From positions 1-34,152 of IMG/VR virus record IMGVR_UViG_3300020190_000201: DNA of 34,152 bases; one strand, given 5' to 3'. The stretch is from a virus. Position numbers and translations under genes: made by a program. Each line of letters begins with the position of its first letter. Position 1 is the first letter of the stretch. The notes beneath the pieces are model-generated. The model worked only from the letters and a program-made list of their open reading frames with translations, had not been told where the DNA came from and searched no databases. Positions 11,893 to 19,705 of the stretch are shown piece after piece.

Positions 11893-12078
11893 ATGACATC
11901 ACAACAATTATTTGAAACGATGAAAGAACATTGGTTATCTTTCGAAGAAAATCATGTACGCTTTACAGAAAAAGGAACAAAAGCTGCTGGCGTTAGAGCA
12001 CGTAAATCAATTAACGAATTAAAAAAATTATCAAGCAAATATCGTTCAACACAATTAGCAGAATCTAAAACAAAATGA
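11893..12078 (+). CDS. Histone H1-like (Hc1-type) DNA-binding protein, 61 aa
   Basis: Residues 24-51 (FTEKGTKAAGVRARKSINEL, KKLSSKYR) match the pattern F-x-EKGxKAAGxRARK...ELKxLxxxxR of Hc1-like nucleoid proteins. Those are common in Bacteroidota and also known from Chlamydiae. The protein is short and basic, with no extended Lys/Pro tail. It would bind and compact DNA. It sits in the virion module behind a late promoter motif and overlaps the next gene by four bases (ATGA), so it may be packaged or act late. The family call is based on the motif only. Confidence 0.7.
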   Translation: MTSQQLFETMKEHWLSFEENHVRFTEKGTKAAGVRARKSINELKKLSSKYRSTQLAESKTK

Positions 12079-12905
12079 AATCACTGATGGAACAGGTTTT
12101 AACGCCAATTCTTCAACAACTCATTAATGAGCAAGATGATGCAACGGCTGCAGCTCCAGCACCTGCTGGGCCTGCAGGACCTGGTCCAGATGTAGAAACT
12201 AATAATGCTCCGGCAGATTCTAAAAGTTCTCCATTTACGCCTGCAGAAAAAAAATTCTTAGGTAAATTTGATGCATTTGGAAGCAGACAATTGGGAGTTA
12301 TTTATTCTATTTCTGATATTGGTATACGAGAATTTATTGCACGATCAGGAAAAGATTTAAATTTAAATTCTAATATATTGCTTTCATTATTAAAAAATGG
12401 TATAATTAAAATTGTTCCTTACACAGGTTGGGGTAGAAATGATGATTATACCATTGAATTGCAATTATCATTAGATGATATTGCTGGTTTAGGCGATGAA
12501 GATCGCAAAAAAATAGAAAAGGGTGCCGCACAAACCGATGCCGGTGCCGGCGTTCAGGTTGCTAGTTTTATGAAATATGGAGACATATTAACAGAATCTG
12601 TAAATATTGCAAAAAATTTGCTACAAAATGGACTAAATGAAGCTAAAAAGTCAGATGTAAAAATTTACGTTGAAAAATCTAGATTACTTAAGCGCTTTCC
12701 TAAAGAATTTATTTACCATTTACGCAAAATTGTTAGTACAATGGATAAAAAAACCAAAAATAACATGGAAAAAGAGCGTTTAGTTGCAGATATACTAGAT
12801 AATTTACAAGTTAATTTAAAATTAACACCAAAAGACATCAAACAATCATACGAATTTCATAGAAATCAAAAACGTTTACAAAAAACACTTGATAAGATTA
12901 AATAA
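12075..12905 (+). CDS. Tagged virion protein candidate with Ala/Pro linker, 276 aa
   Basis: The start overlaps the histone-like gene. The N-terminus MKSLMEQVLTPILQQLINEQ carries I-N-E at residues 17-19, fitting the (L/I)xE rule. A flexible linker follows (AAAPAPAGPAGPGPDV, about 25-41). Next comes a winged-helix-sized domain, FTPAEKKFLGKFDAFGSRQL to IKIVPYTGWG, then a charged helical C-terminus (KNNMEKERLVADILDNLQVN ... KRLQKTLDKIK). Family not recognised. The linker and tag suggest a processed structural or internal protein. Confidence 0.65.
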   Translation: MKSLMEQVLTPILQQLINEQDDATAAAPAPAGPAGPGPDVETNNAPADSKSSPFTPAEKKFLGKFDAFGSRQLGVIYSISDIGIREFIARSGKDLNLNSNILLSLLKNGIIKIVPYTGWGRNDDYTIELQLSLDDIAGLGDEDRKKIEKGAAQTDAGAGVQVASFMKYGDILTESVNIAKNLLQNGLNEAKKSDVKIYVEKSRLLKRFPKEFIYHLRKIVSTMDKKTKNNMEKERLVADILDNLQVNLKLTPKDIKQSYEFHRNQKRLQKTLDKIK

Positions 12906-12907
12906 TC

Positions 12908-12941
12908 TTTTGAAAATGATGTTTTTTTACTTATTATATTG
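12908..12941 (+). promoter_or_regulatory. Weak promoter candidate before 12966
   Basis: TTTTG (12908-12912) and TATATTG (12935-12941) resemble the Bacteroidota TTTG / TAnnTTTG pair with a 22-base gap. The match is imperfect. Confidence 0.3.
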
Positions 12942-12965
12942 ATATAAAAATAAAAAATATAAAAA

Positions 12966-13175
12966 ATGAGTTATTACATTGCAAAAGTCCAATTAACGGA
13001 CACCGTGGATACCCCAAAAGGTCCAAAAGAAAAAAAAGTTACCGAAACTTATTTAGTTGAAGCTCTTTCGGTTACTGAAGCAGAAGCAAAAGTAGTAAAA
13101 GATTTCCAAGGTTATACCATGGACTTTGAAGTTAAATCAGTTTCAGTAAGTAAAATCATCAAAATTATTGAATAA
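12966..13175 (+). CDS. DUF4494-like protein, 69 aa
   Basis: The protein reads MSYYIAKVQLTDTVDTPKGP, then KKVTETYLVEALSVTEAEAK and ends FEVKSVSVSKIIKIIE. The core 'K-x-T-E-x-YLV-x-A-x-S-x-TEAEA' is the hallmark I associate with DUF4494, a small beta-rich family found in Bacteroidota and their phages. The function of the family is unknown. It is first of a tight operon reaching 15672; its stop TAA shares an A with the next ATG (TAATG). Confidence 0.7.
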   Translation: MSYYIAKVQLTDTVDTPKGPKEKKVTETYLVEALSVTEAEAKVVKDFQGYTMDFEVKSVSVSKIIKIIE

Positions 13176-13447
13176 TGTATAAACCCGGAGATGAAGTAAT
13201 CGTCGTTCAAGACAATGTTAATAGAGTTGGTGTGATCTTAGATAAACATGTAATTAGTAAACAAGTTGTCTATGACGTATTATTAGAAAATCGTTCTGCG
13301 ATAATCTATGTTCCAACAACGCAATCCGCAAAAACAAGAATTAATAAGTATTTAACGAGTCTTTTATGTGAAACTGGAGTTATTAAATCTACAATTCCAT
13401 ATAAAGAAATGTTAGCAAATGAAGAACTTCCAATTTGTCATGCATAA
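13175..13447 (+). CDS. Hypothetical protein, 90 aa, KOW/SH3-like start
   Basis: Coupled to the upstream gene through TAATG. The start MYKPGDEVIVVQDNVNRVGV followed by ILDKHVISKQVVYDVLLENR is the typical beta hairpin of a KOW/SH3-like barrel (GDxVxV...GxIxxK...YxV). The second half is helical and unrecognised. Its stop again shares an A with the following ATG. Confidence 0.65.
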   Translation: MYKPGDEVIVVQDNVNRVGVILDKHVISKQVVYDVLLENRSAIIYVPTTQSAKTRINKYLTSLLCETGVIKSTIPYKEMLANEELPICHA

Positions 13448-14109
13448 TGGATAAACAAGAATTACAAAATCAAATTCTAAATAATCTTCAAAACGTTGAT
13501 GAACAATATCAACATTGGGATTCATTAGATTCTACCGAACCAGATTATATGATGTATAGTCCTAGAGCAGTAGGTTATAATACAACTGCAGAACAGCGAT
13601 ATCTAATGCAAAACTTATTAGTTGGGTATGGTGGCGGCTCTTTATTAGATGTAGGTTGTGGTCGATGTGATTTATATGACGTAGCTCGCGAAATAGCTGC
13701 GTTAAATAATGATATCGTATTATATAGTGCCATAGACCACAATCCCATAATGACTACATTAGGCGAACAAAAATGGGGCTTAGATTCAATTAACGTAGGT
13801 GCATTTGAAACTGCTAAATTTAATCCACATGAATGGGTTGTTGCGTCTGGAATATTTACTGAGCGACGTTGTGAAACAGAAGATGCAGATTTACAAAAAT
13901 TATTTGAAGATATTGATATTCTGTATAACACTGCAACTAGTGTAGTATCATTTAATCTACTTTCTCCAATTAATACTACACATCATGAAGGATTTTTTTA
14001 TATACACCCAGGCTTGATGCTAGATATGTTAATTGAAAAATATCAAAACGTTGTGTTGCGACACAATTATTCACCAGACGTATATACGATATTAATTTAT
14101 AAATTTTAA
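13447..14109 (+). CDS. Class I SAM-dependent methyltransferase, 220 aa
   Basis: Motif I SLLDVGCGRCDLY is at residues 65-77 and binds S-adenosylmethionine. The acidic post-I residue is in YSAIDHNP, and a motif-IV-like segment is EWVVASGIF. The ATG at 13447 (TAATGG overlap) is preferred over an upstream in-frame TTG. No target-recognition domain or DPPY/NPPY motif is visible, so a DNA base methyltransferase is less likely; a protein or small-molecule target is possible. It sits in an operon with proteins of unknown function. Confidence 0.8.
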   Translation: MDKQELQNQILNNLQNVDEQYQHWDSLDSTEPDYMMYSPRAVGYNTTAEQRYLMQNLLVGYGGGSLLDVGCGRCDLYDVAREIAALNNDIVLYSAIDHNPIMTTLGEQKWGLDSINVGAFETAKFNPHEWVVASGIFTERRCETEDADLQKLFEDIDILYNTATSVVSFNLLSPINTTHHEGFFYIHPGLMLDMLIEKYQNVVLRHNYSPDVYTILIYKF

Positions 14110-14115
14110 AAAACA

Positions 14116-14508
14116 ATGTTAAAAAGTATTAATCAACCTTGGGCAATTTCTAAAAAATATGCAAATCGATATGGCCAAACGTGGACTAATTTAGATTTTG
14201 TATTTGAAGATAAAATTTCAGCAGATAATTTTAAAACAGATCCGATGAATTGTACCATTGGCACTTTGCATGTATCAGGACAAAAAATTGTAATGCGTTA
14301 TAAAGATTTAATTTCATATACAAAACAAATTGATACATTTACAAATAATATGTATGCATCAAAACCATCTAAAACAGATGTATTTTCTTTAGATATTAAA
14401 GGACGTAACATGATGTTAGCAAAACACGAAGTTGCAAAATTAAATGAAACTTTGTCAGATGCATTGAATGTTTGTATGAGAAATTACGAATTGGGTTTAT
14501 ATTTATAA
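14116..14508 (+). CDS. Hypothetical protein, 130 aa
   Basis: Starts six bases after the methyltransferase. The product (MLKSINQPWAISKKYANRYG ... CTIGTLHVSGQKIVMRYKDLI ... LSDALNVCMRNYELGLYL) appears as alpha/beta with a strand pair in the middle and a C-terminal helix. No family recognised. Co-transcription with the methyltransferase suggests a shared process. Confidence 0.65.
   Translation: MLKSINQPWAISKKYANRYGQTWTNLDFVFEDKISADNFKTDPMNCTIGTLHVSGQKIVMRYKDLISYTKQIDTFTNNMYASKPSKTDVFSLDIKGRNMMLAKHEVAKLNETLSDALNVCMRNYELGLYL
14499..14506 (+). promoter_or_regulatory. Late promoter motif ATATTTAT
   Basis: Overlaps the end of the 14116 gene and lies five bases before the ATG at 14512, so it may be coincidental. 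Confidence 0.35.
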
Positions 14509-14511
14509 TAA

Positions 14512-14712
14512 ATGAAACAAGAGATTTACATTTACTATTCTAAAGCTGATACTAAGTGTGAATGTCTTGGACGTGTAATGGCAACGAGTTTGGACGAAGC
14601 ACGCGAATTGATTTCTGAAAAAAAGGCATTAGATGCTAATATTATTTCTGAATTATTTGTAATTAAAAAACTCAAAGATCATGAAAACAATATTCAACTT
14701 GATATCAATTGA
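14512..14712 (+). CDS. Hypothetical protein, 66 aa
   Basis: Three bases after the upstream stop. The sequence MKQEIYIYYSKADTKCECLG, then RVMATSLDEARELISEKKAL shows strand-helix-strand, as in small single-domain proteins with a GRVxATSLDEA signature. The C-terminus LKDHENNIQLDIN overlaps the next gene by 32 bases. Function unknown. Confidence 0.6.
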   Translation: MKQEIYIYYSKADTKCECLGRVMATSLDEARELISEKKALDANIISELFVIKKLKDHENNIQLDIN

Positions 14713-15112
14713 CAAAGTTCAATACAATTATTTTACGCAATTAGAACCTGCAGATAAATTATTCTATTTATTCGATGTATACGAAATACATACTGTGAAT
14801 AAAACAAAAGCTATTGATTTAACTGAATTTTTTTCTGGTGTACATGATTCAATTGAATCTGAAATAAATGTATCACGAGATGTTTTTCCAGACAATGTAG
14901 ATCGTGTCGATGTAATGATTGATGATCAAAACATCATGATTGAATCTAATAAATTAGGAGCAATTCGTCATATAGTAAATAAATTCATGGAATCTGGTTA
15001 TTTGTTATCACGTGATGCTAACATGGAAAAAATGTTTAAAAAAGATAAAATCACTCGTTATATGAGAATTTTTAAAATAATTAGTCGCAGTTCTATAATT
15101 TGTCTCAACTAA
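14681..15112 (+). CDS. Hypothetical protein, 143 aa
   Basis: Starts inside the end of the 14512 gene (32-base overlap, different frame). The product (MKTIFNLISIDKVQYNYFTQ ... LFYLFDVYEIHTVNKTKAID ... KFMESGYLLSRDANMEKMFK) is mixed alpha/beta and ends with a basic RYMRIFKIISRSS. Its stop TAA shares an A with the next ATG. Not recognised. Confidence 0.65.
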   Translation: MKTIFNLISIDKVQYNYFTQLEPADKLFYLFDVYEIHTVNKTKAIDLTEFFSGVHDSIESEINVSRDVFPDNVDRVDVMIDDQNIMIESNKLGAIRHIVNKFMESGYLLSRDANMEKMFKKDKITRYMRIFKIISRSSIICLN

Positions 15113-15672
15113 TGGCAAAAAAACAAAACGTTCCAGAAACAATTCAAAAACAATTTGATAAACCTCAATTTAAAATAGGAGATCCTGTATTCTTCATATG
15201 GTTGGGTTCTAAAAAATATGGTTATGTTACAGCATTTAAAACAACTAATTGGGGTATTCAATATACGGTTGAAGAAGACGATACGCGCTATCCTTGTGGC
15301 ATTGAAGTTAAAACGCATCGAACAACGTATACAACGGGATACATCCGTTACGACGAAACAAGAGCTATTGGACGAGATGAGCTCATTACACGCATCCAAA
15401 CCGGACACTCAAGCACTTATTCAGAGCTTTTTATCGACACCCGAAGGTCAACGTTACAAAGCAGAAGCGAGCCTGCAAATAGCAAACGTGTATCTACAAA
15501 AAATACTAAAAGAGTTAAATCGACAAGATCTAACATTAAGGGAAAAGATGTTGTTCAATCTAGCTCTAATGGAAATTCTACGGGAACTAGAAAAAAACGA
15601 GAAAATAATGAACTCGATGCAGCAATACAACGACAACGAGATTTTCTAAATGGTTTTATTAAAGAGTCCTAG
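15112..15672 (+). CDS. KOW/SH3-like protein with basic low-complexity region, 186 aa
   Basis: ATG at 15112 (TAATGG coupling) is chosen over an in-frame TTG at 15100. Residues 1-85 (KFKIGDPVFF-type strand: FKIGDPVFFIWLGSKKYGYV, then GIQYTVEEDDTRYPCGIEVK) form an SH3-like barrel. Residues 100-165 are Ser/Thr/Lys/Arg-rich. The end ELDAAIQRQRDFLNGFIKES is helical and conserved in related phages that I recall. The low-complexity part overlaps a second, helical-looking frame (15377-15649). The stop overlaps the convergent minus-strand gene by 14 bases. Confidence 0.7.
   Translation: MAKKQNVPETIQKQFDKPQFKIGDPVFFIWLGSKKYGYVTAFKTTNWGIQYTVEEDDTRYPCGIEVKTHRTTYTTGYIRYDETRAIGRDELITRIQTGHSSTYSELFIDTRRSTLQSRSEPANSKRVSTKNTKRVKSTRSNIKGKDVVQSSSNGNSTGTRKKRENNELDAAIQRQRDFLNGFIKES
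15377..15649 (+). CDS. Possible overprinted protein, 90 aa, inside the 15112 gene
   Basis: In the +1 frame relative to the 15112 gene. It reads MSSLHASKPDTQALIQSFLS, TPEGQRYKAEASLQIANVYL, QKILKELNRQDLTLREKMLF and ends LEKNEKIMNSMQQYNDNEIF. It has a regular amphipathic helical composition, unlike the Ser/Lys-rich frame it overlaps. The frame is open further upstream, but this ATG follows GGACGAG, a weak ribosome site. Both frames may be used, or this one may be an accident of composition. Confidence 0.4.
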   Translation: MSSLHASKPDTQALIQSFLSTPEGQRYKAEASLQIANVYLQKILKELNRQDLTLREKMLFNLALMEILRELEKNEKIMNSMQQYNDNEIF

Positions 15673-17284
15673 CATTTAACCAATTATAATAAGCTACATC
15701 ATAATCTAGTTCTGTATAATTTTTTAGGCCCATTCGTTTCATACTGATTCCCCATTGTTCATATGATGGAAATTCATTAAGATTATCATAATATCGATAT
15801 GATTTGTTACCTGATTTAGTTTTTACCATCCAATCGCGCCAACGTTTAACACCAGGATATGAGTCAAATAACGATTCCAAAGATTCCGTACCACCGGTTC
15901 TAGAACCTGTAATTTGGGGTGAATTTAAAATATTCATAATAGCTTTTTCACTAACTTCAGGCACTCTGCCACGCGTTGTTGGCCAAATTTTTATAAATTC
16001 ATTGCCAATCTTTTTTAATACAATGGCATCATTTGCACCAATACCTTTACCCATTAAACTTTGCAATTTCAACCATCGGTCCATATTCCAAGATTTAAAA
16101 TTAGGAGTTTTAATACTGAAACCGGCTCTTTGAATAATATAAGCGAGAGTGGAAGGGGGCCAAATATTATTTGGATCAATGCCCTGGGGCGATTTTTCTT
16201 TGTCTAACTTCTTTTTGTTGTCTAACTTCTTCTTGTTGTTTAGTTTCGAGTTGCTTAATAATTTATCTTCAATAGCTTGAAGCCGCGGACCTAATGTTTT
16301 TGTAAATTCTGGGTCATCAATCATTTTGATTATTTTTTGTACATTGCCTACTTTTAATGCATTAACATCGCGGCGTCTCATTGCATCCAGTACTAAATTA
16401 AATTTAACTCTATTAATATCTGATTTATTTAACTTAATCAACACTGCATATAACTCATTATATTCTTGTTGTGATATACGATTTTTTTGCTTTTCCGTTT
16501 TTAATAATTGCAAGATTTTATCTTTAGACATATTCCAGAATGATTCTTCTCGTAGTAAATATGAAAAATTGGGTCTAGCTAAACCAGTTAAATTTCTAAT
16601 AGAATAAACTCCGGCTAAAACTGGTTGTTTTTGGGCTGCAGCTGCTCTTGATTTGAAAAAGCTTTTTAACGCTTCCCATCCTGAGCTAAATCCGCCCATT
16701 TTATAAGCTGCATAAGCCGCTACTCCACTTAACATCACATAAAACCATGGATTGCTTAACAAATTTTCGTCTTTTACTTTAACACCACCTTCATCTTCTA
16801 CATTTGTAAATTGTTGTGCTAATTTTGGATATTGTTTTTCAACTAAACTCCAGTCTACTCTAGATTTATAAACTTTTAAAACGTCAGCTGGTGCACCGAT
16901 TTTTATCAACTGTCGTAGTATCGGTACCCATACATTTAGCTCATCTGAATCAATATAAGTACTAATATATTTGCTAAGATTTTGTTTTGTATTCACATTA
17001 ACTATTTTATTTACTTGCCGAAAAGTTTCCATATTAGGTATAGTTTTAAATGCAGCAACTAATTTTTTTGTATCATCTCTAGAAAAAGTACCTCTACCTT
17101 TAGTATTGTAAATAGTTTGTGCTATTTTAAATGCTTGTTTTGTATCTAATTTATTACTAGTATCTTCCGGCTTCGGCTTATTATCATCTTCCGGTTTCGG
17201 CTTCGGCTTCGGCTTTAACACCATTTGTTCAACTAATGCTAATCGTATTGATTCTTCTAGAATAATATTTGATATTGTTTTCAT
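15659..17284 (-). CDS. Large tagged virion protein candidate, 541 aa
   Basis: The N-terminus MKTISNIILEESIRLALVEQ carries L-V-E followed by Q. It is followed by a KPKPKPKPEDDNKPKPED linker (about 24-41). Residues 48-130 form a helical domain (FKIAQTIYNTKGRGTFSRDD) related to residues 36-110 of the protein encoded at 17298. A hydrophobic segment WFYVMLSGVAAYAAYKMGGF is near residue 190. A duplicated NNKKKLDNKKKLDKEK run is near 355. It is the second gene of a minus-strand pair, 13 bases downstream of the 17298 gene. Probably a virion or ejected protein; no enzymatic motif seen. Confidence 0.65.
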   Translation of the reverse strand: MKTISNIILEESIRLALVEQMVLKPKPKPKPEDDNKPKPEDTSNKLDTKQAFKIAQTIYNTKGRGTFSRDDTKKLVAAFKTIPNMETFRQVNKIVNVNTKQNLSKYISTYIDSDELNVWVPILRQLIKIGAPADVLKVYKSRVDWSLVEKQYPKLAQQFTNVEDEGGVKVKDENLLSNPWFYVMLSGVAAYAAYKMGGFSSGWEALKSFFKSRAAAAQKQPVLAGVYSIRNLTGLARPNFSYLLREESFWNMSKDKILQLLKTEKQKNRISQQEYNELYAVLIKLNKSDINRVKFNLVLDAMRRRDVNALKVGNVQKIIKMIDDPEFTKTLGPRLQAIEDKLLSNSKLNNKKKLDNKKKLDKEKSPQGIDPNNIWPPSTLAYIIQRAGFSIKTPNFKSWNMDRWLKLQSLMGKGIGANDAIVLKKIGNEFIKIWPTTRGRVPEVSEKAIMNILNSPQITGSRTGGTESLESLFDSYPGVKRWRDWMVKTKSGNKSYRYYDNLNEFPSYEQWGISMKRMGLKNYTELDYDVAYYNWLNARTL

Positions 17285-17297
17285 AATTATGAATATT

Positions 17298-19037
17298 CTA
17301 TTTAAGTTTTATATTTTGTATATCTGAAAGTTTAACCCATGCTCTATTAATTTCATCAACTCCAGTCATTACAGCCGGTATAGTTATGTATGCATATTCA
17401 TCTTGTATTTTATCTACAATAAATAAAACAGGACCGTTAGTATTAGAATCAGTTTCAATAGTTCTTGTTCCAGCTTTTTCCCATAATGGTTCCATACCCG
17501 GATTATAAGTAAATATTGTAATTTGCTGTCCTGGTTTCTTTTTAAATGAATAAAAACGTCCTTCATATTGTTTAGATAATGACTCTACATCACGAAACCA
17601 TTGTTCTTTCTGTTGTTGAGACATTTTATACTCAATCCATTGTTGCCACCAAGATAATGCTACTGGTAATCCTTCTGTAAATAATTTAGCTATCCAAGCT
17701 GCTTGAGCTCCAGCAGCTACCGGAACTACCCATTCTGAATTGATTCCTAAGCGTCGAGCTAAATCTAGTACAGCTGTTTTAGGAGCTCGAATAAATTCAC
17801 GCAATACTTTTGCTATCATACGTAAGCCATCAAATATCGGTTTAATTTCTTGAATATAATATTCAGCCGATGTTGATTTAAATGCTTGTAATGCATTAGC
17901 TGCCCAACTCTTAATAGGATCTGGTGTAGAATTTTTTAATCGTGTTAGAATATTTTTTATCATACTCAATGATTTTGCAATTCCACTTCTAATAATACCT
18001 TGAAGATTATCTATTACTTTTGCACCGCCGATTAGCAGATTACCTAGTTTAGTTTTAGAAAATGCTTCAACAATTTGAAATAAATTACTAAACATCTTTT
18101 GTGATATTTTCACAAGAATACCGCCAGATTTGATCCATTTAATAAATGAATTAAATCGTTGCGCAATTGGCCTTAATAGTTTACCAGCTCCAGCACCTAC
18201 GAACACTCCTAAAGAATCAACAAATAATTCAAACCATGCATCATCTTGACCATCAGCAATTCTTGTCACATCATCAATTGCTAATATTCCAAATAATACG
18301 GCTACTGGTATCTTTGTCCACATACTTGGCATCACTGATGCTGCAGTTGTTATTCCTATACCTGCTGGAGAATATAACATTGAGCGCAAACCGCCCGGGG
18401 CATTTATAAATGATGTCCACGTATTATGAGTCAAATAGTATTCTGTACTAACAAATGGTTTCAAAAATATATCAGATGCAGTTACACCTGTTTTTGATTG
18501 TTGATCAAATTCATCTCGTTGTGCAATATCTTTATACATTGCAGGATCTTGAATCATTTTATGTATTTGGTTTATAGATCTACCTGGCAAATCACCATAA
18601 CGCATTTCATCATAATTTGATCCTTTGCCGGCTAATGTTGATAATGCAGTTTTTAACATATCATATGAAACTAGTTTTTTAACAGTCCAATCATAATGTG
18701 ATGCTGGCAATACGTCATATAAATGAATAGCAGCTTGTATTCTATCACTATCACTTAAAAAGCTTTTTAAATATGCTGCAATGCCCGGACCATCTGTTAA
18801 TTTTTTTAATTCGGAAAATACTTGTTGATATTGTTTGATATTTTTAATTTGACGAATTGCGTCTAGAGCCGATGCTTCGTCATCTATTATACCTTTTGCA
18901 TCATAAATTTGTTGTGCAATGCGTTGAGCATTAAACTTTGCCGTAGGCGCTTGTCGAATCACAGCACCACGTTGTTCAGCTATTATTGCTTCAAATTCTT
19001 CTTGTATGATTTGTTCTAACGTTAGTGATGCATTCAT
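17298..19037 (-). CDS. Large tagged virion protein candidate, 579 aa, with hydrophobic segments
   Basis: The N-terminus MNASLTLEQIIQEEFEAIIA has I-A-E followed by Q near residue 20. Residues 36-110 (RIAQQIYDAKGIIDDEASAL ...) are a helical domain shared with the protein at 15659. Hydrophobic stretches include ITTAASVMPSMWTKIPVAVL with FGILAIDDV, and SLGVFVGAGAGKLL. The C-terminal 100 residues are beta-rich (QITIFTYNPGMEPLWEKAGT). Such membrane-active segments in a virion protein would suit injection through the host membrane, which is speculative. A late motif lies four bases before the start. Confidence 0.65.
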   Translation of the reverse strand: MNASLTLEQIIQEEFEAIIAEQRGAVIRQAPTAKFNAQRIAQQIYDAKGIIDDEASALDAIRQIKNIKQYQQVFSELKKLTDGPGIAAYLKSFLSDSDRIQAAIHLYDVLPASHYDWTVKKLVSYDMLKTALSTLAGKGSNYDEMRYGDLPGRSINQIHKMIQDPAMYKDIAQRDEFDQQSKTGVTASDIFLKPFVSTEYYLTHNTWTSFINAPGGLRSMLYSPAGIGITTAASVMPSMWTKIPVAVLFGILAIDDVTRIADGQDDAWFELFVDSLGVFVGAGAGKLLRPIAQRFNSFIKWIKSGGILVKISQKMFSNLFQIVEAFSKTKLGNLLIGGAKVIDNLQGIIRSGIAKSLSMIKNILTRLKNSTPDPIKSWAANALQAFKSTSAEYYIQEIKPIFDGLRMIAKVLREFIRAPKTAVLDLARRLGINSEWVVPVAAGAQAAWIAKLFTEGLPVALSWWQQWIEYKMSQQQKEQWFRDVESLSKQYEGRFYSFKKKPGQQITIFTYNPGMEPLWEKAGTRTIETDSNTNGPVLFIVDKIQDEYAYITIPAVMTGVDEINRAWVKLSDIQNIKLK

Positions 19038-19041
19038 ATAA

Positions 19042-19049
19042 ATAAATAT
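19042..19049 (-). promoter_or_regulatory. Late promoter motif ATATTTAT (minus strand)
   Basis: Reads ATATTTAT towards the 17298-19037 gene, four bases before its ATG. Confidence 0.4.
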
Positions 19050-19071
19050 TAAGTAAGAAAGTTTAGGATAT

Positions 19072-19104
19072 GATTGGATTCTTGTTTTTTATTTCTTATA
19101 TTAA
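19072..19104 (+). promoter_or_regulatory. Early-type promoter of the first moron gene
   Basis: GATTGGATTC (19072-19081) and TTATATTAA (19096-19104); GGAT-to-core spacing is 20, as in the early module. The leader AAAAATAAGAGACATG follows. Confidence 0.55.
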
Positions 19105-19132
19105 TAATATAAACCACTTAAAAATAAGAGAC

Positions 19133-19654
19133 ATGAAAAATTTATTTCTTTCCGTAGTAGTATTTATTTCTGCTAATGCATTTGCTCAACGAAATGCACA
19201 AGATAGTTTGAATCTTTTAAAAGTTCAAGAATTAAATGCTGTAATCAATCAAAAACTTTCCGGTTCTGTATCTGAACAAGATGTTTTAGATTTCGTAACA
19301 TATATGTGGAATTCTAAAGACACATCTGGATTGCAATATATTTCTATGATTAATCCTGATCTAACTGAAATGAATGCAGATCCGAATCAATTAGTTGATT
19401 TGAATTATATTTGTCAAGCATTTACTCAATTAAAAAATAAAAATAATGTACGTGTTGAATATATAGGCAAAGATGATTATTCAAAAAGTTATAGTAAATC
19501 ATATGAAGTAAATAGTGATTATATGGTATATTATAAAGTTTATTTTACTAATTCAACTAGTTTTGGGCCAAATACACCGAATTACTTTGATATTCGAATC
19601 GATTGTATTAATGGTAAGTTTACATTAATGTTTGGAATTTTAGCTAAAATATAA
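19133..19654 (+). CDS. Secreted protein of unknown function, 173 aa (moron candidate)
   Basis: The ATG at the leader AAAATAAGAGACATG is preferred over an in-frame ATG at 19070 that lies inside the promoter. The signal peptide MKNLFLSVVVFISANAFA is followed by Q, a cut pattern typical of Bacteroidota. The mature part (RNAQDSLNLLKVQELNAVIN ... VRVEYIGKDDYSKSYSKSYE ... FDIRIDCINGKFTLMFGIL) has helices followed by a beta sheet. It is a plus-strand gene between minus-strand virion genes, with its own early-type promoter and terminator. It probably acts in the periplasm or at the cell surface early in infection; inferred. Confidence 0.7.
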   Translation: MKNLFLSVVVFISANAFAQRNAQDSLNLLKVQELNAVINQKLSGSVSEQDVLDFVTYMWNSKDTSGLQYISMINPDLTEMNADPNQLVDLNYICQAFTQLKNKNNVRVEYIGKDDYSKSYSKSYEVNSDYMVYYKVYFTNSTSFGPNTPNYFDIRIDCINGKFTLMFGILAKI

Positions 19655-19661
19655 GATAGTA

Positions 19662-19687
19662 AAAAGGGGAGATAATTCTCCCCTTTT
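19662..19687. terminator. Bidirectional intrinsic terminator
   Basis: Stem AAAAGGGGAGA/TCTCCCCTTTT (11 bp) with loop TAAT, T-tract on + and A-tract before the stem for the minus strand. It serves the convergent genes ending at 19654 (+) and 19706 (-). Confidence 0.9.
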
Positions 19688-19705
19688 TTTTATGAAGTTA
19701 TTATT

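Noticed and set aside
15218-15376. Upstream part of the overprinted frame
   Set aside because: Residues before MSSLHASKP look random and overlap the well-ordered SH3-like part of the outer gene, so the later ATG was used.
16141-16260. Repeated CTAACTTCTT motif as a CRISPR-like or tandem array
   Set aside because: It is the coding sequence of the duplicated NKKKLD segment of the 15659 protein; there are no spacers.
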